63,750 bases of DNA from Ramlibacter sp. (GTDB taxonomy: Bacteria > Pseudomonadota > Gammaproteobacteria > Burkholderiales > Burkholderiaceae_C): NCBI GenBank assembly GCA_019635415.1, contig JAHBZN010000006.1:87034-150783 (forward strand). The letters are read 5' to 3'. Of this stretch, positions 59,092 through 63,750 are shown piece after piece (the first letter of the stretch is position 1; each line of letters begins with the position of its first letter). Below the pieces are notes generated by a model. The model was not told the origin of the DNA and made no database searches. It was given only the letters and a program-made list of their open reading frames with translations. Made by a program: the position numbers and the translations under genes.

Positions 59092-60282
59092 ATGACCCTG
59101 ACACGCACCCTGCAGGCGCTAGCCGCGCCATTCCTGGCTCTCCTGTGCACCCTGGCTTCCGCCCAGATGCCCCAACCCCCCGAAATCGCTGCGCGCAGCT
59201 ACCTGCTGCTGGACGTCACGGCCAACCAGATGCTGGCGGCCAAGGACATTGACACCCCTGTCGAACCGGCCTCCCTGACCAAGCTGATGACGCAGTACCT
59301 GGTGTTCAGCGCGCTCAAGTCGAAGAAGATCGATCTGCAGCAGACGCTGCCGGTGAGCGTGCGGGCCTGGAAGATGCCGGGCTCCCGCATGTTCATCGAT
59401 CCGAAGATGCAGGTGCCGGTGGATGACCTGATCAAGGGCATGATCGTTCAGTCAGGCAATGACGCCACGGTCGCGCTGGCCGAAGGTGTGGGCGGCAGTG
59501 TGGAGCGCTTCGTCCAGCTCATGAACGAGCAGGCGCTGGCCCTGGGCATGAAATCGACGACGTACAAGAACCCCGAGGGCCTGACCGAGCCGGGCCACAC
59601 CACGACGGCGCGCGACCTCAGCGTCCTGGCGACCCGGCTGATGCACGATTTCCCTGAATACCTGCACTACTACGCGATCAAGAAATACCGTTACCCGGGC
59701 ACCCCCGCAGCCAACGATACGAACCGCAACCTGCTGCTGTTCCGCGACCCCTCGGTTGACGGGCTCAAGACCGGCCACACCGACGCTGCCGGCTACTGCC
59801 TGATTGCCACGGCCAAGCGGGACTTCCCCAACCTTGCGCCCGCGGGTGCGGCGGGTGCCGCGGGCGGCCGCCGCCTGCTGTCGGTGGTGCTGGGAACGGC
59901 GAGCGAGAATGCCCGCGCCAACGAGTCCCAGAAACTGCTGAACTGGGGCTACACGGCCTTTGAGGCCGTCAAGCTGTTCGATGCCAATCAGGCGGTCGTG
60001 ACGCCGGACGTCTGGAAGGGGGCCCAGGGCACGCTCCGGATCGGTCTGCCGCAATCCATCGTGGTGGCCGTGCCGGCCGGCACGGCCGGCAAGATAAAGA
60101 CGCAAGTGGCCCGGCCCGACCCTCTGGTGGCGCCGTTCACACGGGGCCAGACCGTGGCGACGCTGAAGGTGCTGGCGAACGATCAGCCTTTGCTGGACGT
60201 GCCACTGGTGGCGCTTGAGTCGGTGGGCCAGGCCGGCTTGCTGGGCCGCGCCTGGGATGGCATCCGGCTCTGGATCAAGTAG
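59092..60282 (+). CDS. dacC: D-alanyl-D-alanine carboxypeptidase, PBP5/6 type
   Basis: 396 residues with a signal peptide ending near LASAQ (about 24). Penicillin-binding motifs: SLTK (SxxK, about 61-64), SGN in VQSGNDATVAL (about 121), and KTG in DGLKTGHTDAAGYC (about 225). A PBP5-like C-terminal beta domain and an amphipathic anchor helix (LLGRAWDGIRLWIK) close the protein. It trims terminal D-Ala from peptidoglycan pentapeptides at the periplasmic face. Confidence 0.95.
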   Translation: MTLTRTLQALAAPFLALLCTLASAQMPQPPEIAARSYLLLDVTANQMLAAKDIDTPVEPASLTKLMTQYLVFSALKSKKIDLQQTLPVSVRAWKMPGSRMFIDPKMQVPVDDLIKGMIVQSGNDATVALAEGVGGSVERFVQLMNEQALALGMKSTTYKNPEGLTEPGHTTTARDLSVLATRLMHDFPEYLHYYAIKKYRYPGTPAANDTNRNLLLFRDPSVDGLKTGHTDAAGYCLIATAKRDFPNLAPAGAAGAAGGRRLLSVVLGTASENARANESQKLLNWGYTAFEAVKLFDANQAVVTPDVWKGAQGTLRIGLPQSIVVAVPAGTAGKIKTQVARPDPLVAPFTRGQTVATLKVLANDQPLLDVPLVALESVGQAGLLGRAWDGIRLWIK

Positions 60283-60299
60283 CGGAACCCAACAGCGGA

Positions 60300-60320
60300 A
60301 GTGGGCGGGCGCCCACTTTT
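60300..60320 (+). terminator. Rho-independent terminator after dacC
   Basis: AGTGGGCG-GG-CGCCCACT followed by TTTT. It lies 18 bp after the dacC stop and separates it from the ribosomal operon promoter. Confidence 0.8.
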
Positions 60321-60332
60321 GGGTAGCGCCCG

Positions 60333-60361
60333 TTGCGGGATTTCCCTCAGAGGGCTATACT
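60333..60361 (+). promoter_or_regulatory. Promoter of the str operon (rpsL)
   Basis: TTGCGG (60333-60338) and TATACT (60356-60361) at 17-bp spacing. The leader to the rpsL ATG is about 80 nt and contains a direct GACGTTT repeat just before the start. Confidence 0.65.
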
Positions 60362-60450
60362 GGAGGGCTTTTCCGCTTTTGGGGCGGGAAATTCGTGTGC
60401 CCCGCTTTTGTGTGGGGATCTGTTTTCAGACGTTTTAGGGACGTTTATCA

Positions 60451-60828
60451 ATGCCAACCATTAACCAGCTCGTGCGCCAGGGTCGAGAGGTCGAAAAGAT
60501 CAAATCGAAGAGCCCGGCCATGGAAAACTCGCCGCAGCGCCGCGGTGTGTGTACCCGTGTGTACACCACCACGCCGAAGAAGCCGAACTCCGCGCTCCGC
60601 AAGGTCGCCAAGGTTCGCCTGACCAACGGCTTTGAGGTCATTTCTTACATCGGTGGTGAAGGCCACAACCTGCAGGAACACAGCGTGGTGCTGGTTCGTG
60701 GCGGTCGTGTCAAGGACTTGCCGGGTGTTCGCTACCACATCGTGCGTGGTTCGCTTGACCTGCAAGGCGTGAAGGATCGCAAGCAGGCTCGCTCCAAGTA
60801 CGGCGCCAAGCGCCCGAAGAAAGCGTAA
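60451..60828 (+). CDS. rpsL: 30S ribosomal protein S12
   Basis: 125 residues, standard length. The streptomycin-related lysines are the wild-type ones: TTPKKPNSAL and VRGGRVKDLPGVRYH. S12 lies at the decoding centre and keeps translational accuracy. First gene of the str operon, preceded by its own promoter and an AGGGACG ribosome site. Confidence 0.98.
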   Translation: MPTINQLVRQGREVEKIKSKSPAMENSPQRRGVCTRVYTTTPKKPNSALRKVAKVRLTNGFEVISYIGGEGHNLQEHSVVLVRGGRVKDLPGVRYHIVRGSLDLQGVKDRKQARSKYGAKRPKKA

Positions 60829-60930
60829 TTTTCCTGTCGTCAATTGGTGCTTGAATCGCCCTGGCAGGCGAATCCAAGCGTAGTGACCCGCTGTTGGGTC
60901 GAGTAAGTGAGGGTCCTGAATGGCTCTCGC

Positions 60931-60948
60931 GGTGCCCGAAAGGGTGCC
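60931..60948 (+). promoter_or_regulatory. GNRA hairpin between rpsL and rpsG, possible S7 autoregulatory site
   Basis: GGTGCCC-GAAA-GGGTGCC folds into a 7-bp stem (two G-U pairs) with a GAAA tetraloop, 22 bp before rpsG. In E. coli the rpsL-rpsG gap binds S7 for feedback control. The 142-bp gap here has no gene. Confidence 0.55.
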
Positions 60949-60970
60949 AACTGAAGCAAAGAGGTGAAAA

Positions 60971-61444
60971 ATGCCACGTCGTCGCGAAGTCCCTAAACGT
61001 GAAATCCTGCCGGATCCCAAGTTCGGCAATGTCGAGCTCTCCAAGTTCATGAACGTGATCATGGAAGGCGGCAAGAAGGCTGTTGCCGAGCGCATCATTT
61101 ACGGTGCGCTCGACTTCATCGAGAAAAAGAACCCCGGCAAAGATCCGCTGGAAGCGTTCGTGATCGCCATCAACAACGTCAAGCCCATGGTCGAGGTGAA
61201 GTCCCGTCGTGTGGGCGGCGCCAACTACCAGGTGCCGGTTGAAGTGCGTCCGGTGCGTCGCCTGGCTCTGTCCATGCGTTGGATCAAGGAAGCCGCCCGC
61301 AAGCGCGGTGAGAAGTCCATGGCCCTGCGCCTGGCGAATGAATTGATGGAAGCCACGGAAGGCCGTGGCGGTGCCATGAAGAAGCGCGACGAAGTGCATC
61401 GCATGGCCGAAGCGAACAAGGCGTTCAGCCACTTCCGCTTCTAA
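60971..61444 (+). CDS. rpsG: 30S ribosomal protein S7
   Basis: 157 residues; MPRRREVPKREILPDPK start and RRVGGANYQVPVEVRP are family-diagnostic. S7 nucleates assembly of the 30S head and binds 16S rRNA. Ribosome site AAAGAGGTG upstream. Second gene of the str operon, followed by a 68-bp gap with a hairpin. Confidence 0.98.
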   Translation: MPRRREVPKREILPDPKFGNVELSKFMNVIMEGGKKAVAERIIYGALDFIEKKNPGKDPLEAFVIAINNVKPMVEVKSRRVGGANYQVPVEVRPVRRLALSMRWIKEAARKRGEKSMALRLANELMEATEGRGGAMKKRDEVHRMAEANKAFSHFRF

Positions 61445-61467
61445 GAACCGTCCCCATATGGACAACG

Positions 61468-61486
61468 GGCCCGCCACGAGCGGGCC
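61468..61486 (+). terminator. Intercistronic hairpin between rpsG and fusA
   Basis: GGCCCGC-CACGA-GCGGGCC, a perfect 7-bp stem, followed eight bases later by CCTTTTC. It may be an attenuator or processing site that adjusts fusA relative to rpsG rather than a full stop. Confidence 0.5.
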
Positions 61487-61512
61487 TGTCCCCTTTTCAA
61501 CGAAAGATCATC

Positions 61513-63615
<2,103 letters not shown>

Positions 63616-63750
63616 GGCACTGATACGCCGGGCCCCTGGGTTCGGCGTGTTCTTCTGTCTGCGATCCGGTGCCTTTCCGTTCCCGTGCGGAAAGATCCAG
63701 CAACCGGGTGCAGACGTTAAACCGTACACGGGCATGCTCTTTGGAGATTT
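63616..63750 (+). other. Downstream of fusA: two hairpins and leader of the next gene
   Basis: 135 bp without a gene. Hairpins: ACGCCG/CGGCGT (63625-63648) and CTTTCCG/CGGAAAG (63673-63694). The window ends with TTTGGAGATTT, a ribosome site, so a gene starts just outside; by str-operon order this should be tuf or rpsJ. Confidence 0.5.

Overview
The window reads as chromosome of a high-GC betaproteobacterium, most likely a member of the Comamonadaceae (Acidovorax/Variovorax/Polaromonas/Rhodoferax-like). The evidence is the str operon order rpsL-rpsG-fusA, a HemB of the metal-ligand type that lacks the zinc cysteines, a DUF4148 protein, a cytochrome c5 family protein, and many overlapping genes with GGAGG-type ribosome binding sites. 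The genus cannot be fixed from sequence alone.

Left third (1-22143, all + strand): a type VI secretion (T6SS) cluster with visibly lower GC than the rest. Order: hcp (3' end only), tssE, tssF, tssG, clpV/tssH, vgrG, a YwqK/MORN-like protein, a DUF4280 PAAR-like tip protein, then tssJ, tssK, tssL, tssM, tssA. tssB and tssC are not in the window. Between the tip genes and tssJ sits an unusual insert: a small one-helix membrane protein, a periplasmic amino-acid-binding protein, two divergent dicarboxylate/amino acid:cation symporter (DAACS) paralogs and an Asp/Glu racemase. The racemase overlaps the second symporter, and the second symporter overlaps tssJ by ATGA, so the insert is wired into the secretion operon. 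Both symporters have lost the NMDGT sodium-site motif yet keep substrate-site residues. This is the best candidate for an undescribed system: T6SS-linked sensing, uptake or racemisation of acidic amino acids.

The T6SS cluster ends 7 bp from a tRNA-Arg(CCG) on the opposite strand. Beyond it (22255-33165) are a TetR-controlled RND efflux operon (acrA-acrB-oprM-like), a cytochrome c5 family protein, a TSUP permease, and an ammonium transporter behind a sigma-54 promoter and an NtrC-like site. 33178-40011 holds catabolic genes: a GMC oxidoreductase and a methylmalonate-semialdehyde dehydrogenase divergent from a LysR regulator, then AtuA-like and enoyl-CoA hydratase genes. 40202-44345 is an Mla/MCE lipid-transport operon ending with a cyclic-nucleotide-binding-domain protein. 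It converges on a phytase-like lipoprotein gene preceded by a PhoB box.

45820-55210 is a mosaic of small metabolic genes: MarC, MaoC, SDR, a DsbA-like isomerase, dienelactone hydrolase, amidohydrolase, GNAT, glycosyltransferase, GST, LysR, DUF4148 and CorA. hemB and hemJ then diverge around a well-delimited small RNA gene that displays a CCUCCC anti-Shine-Dalgarno loop. VanZ, a [2Fe-2S] ferredoxin, an alpha/beta hydrolase and the PBP5-type carboxypeptidase DacC follow, then rpsL-rpsG-fusA. A dispersed repeat of about 50 bp occurs in full at three places, with its core at a fourth. Two copies form signal-peptide coding sequence of exported proteins. No CRISPR array, insertion sequence, transposase or integrase was seen.
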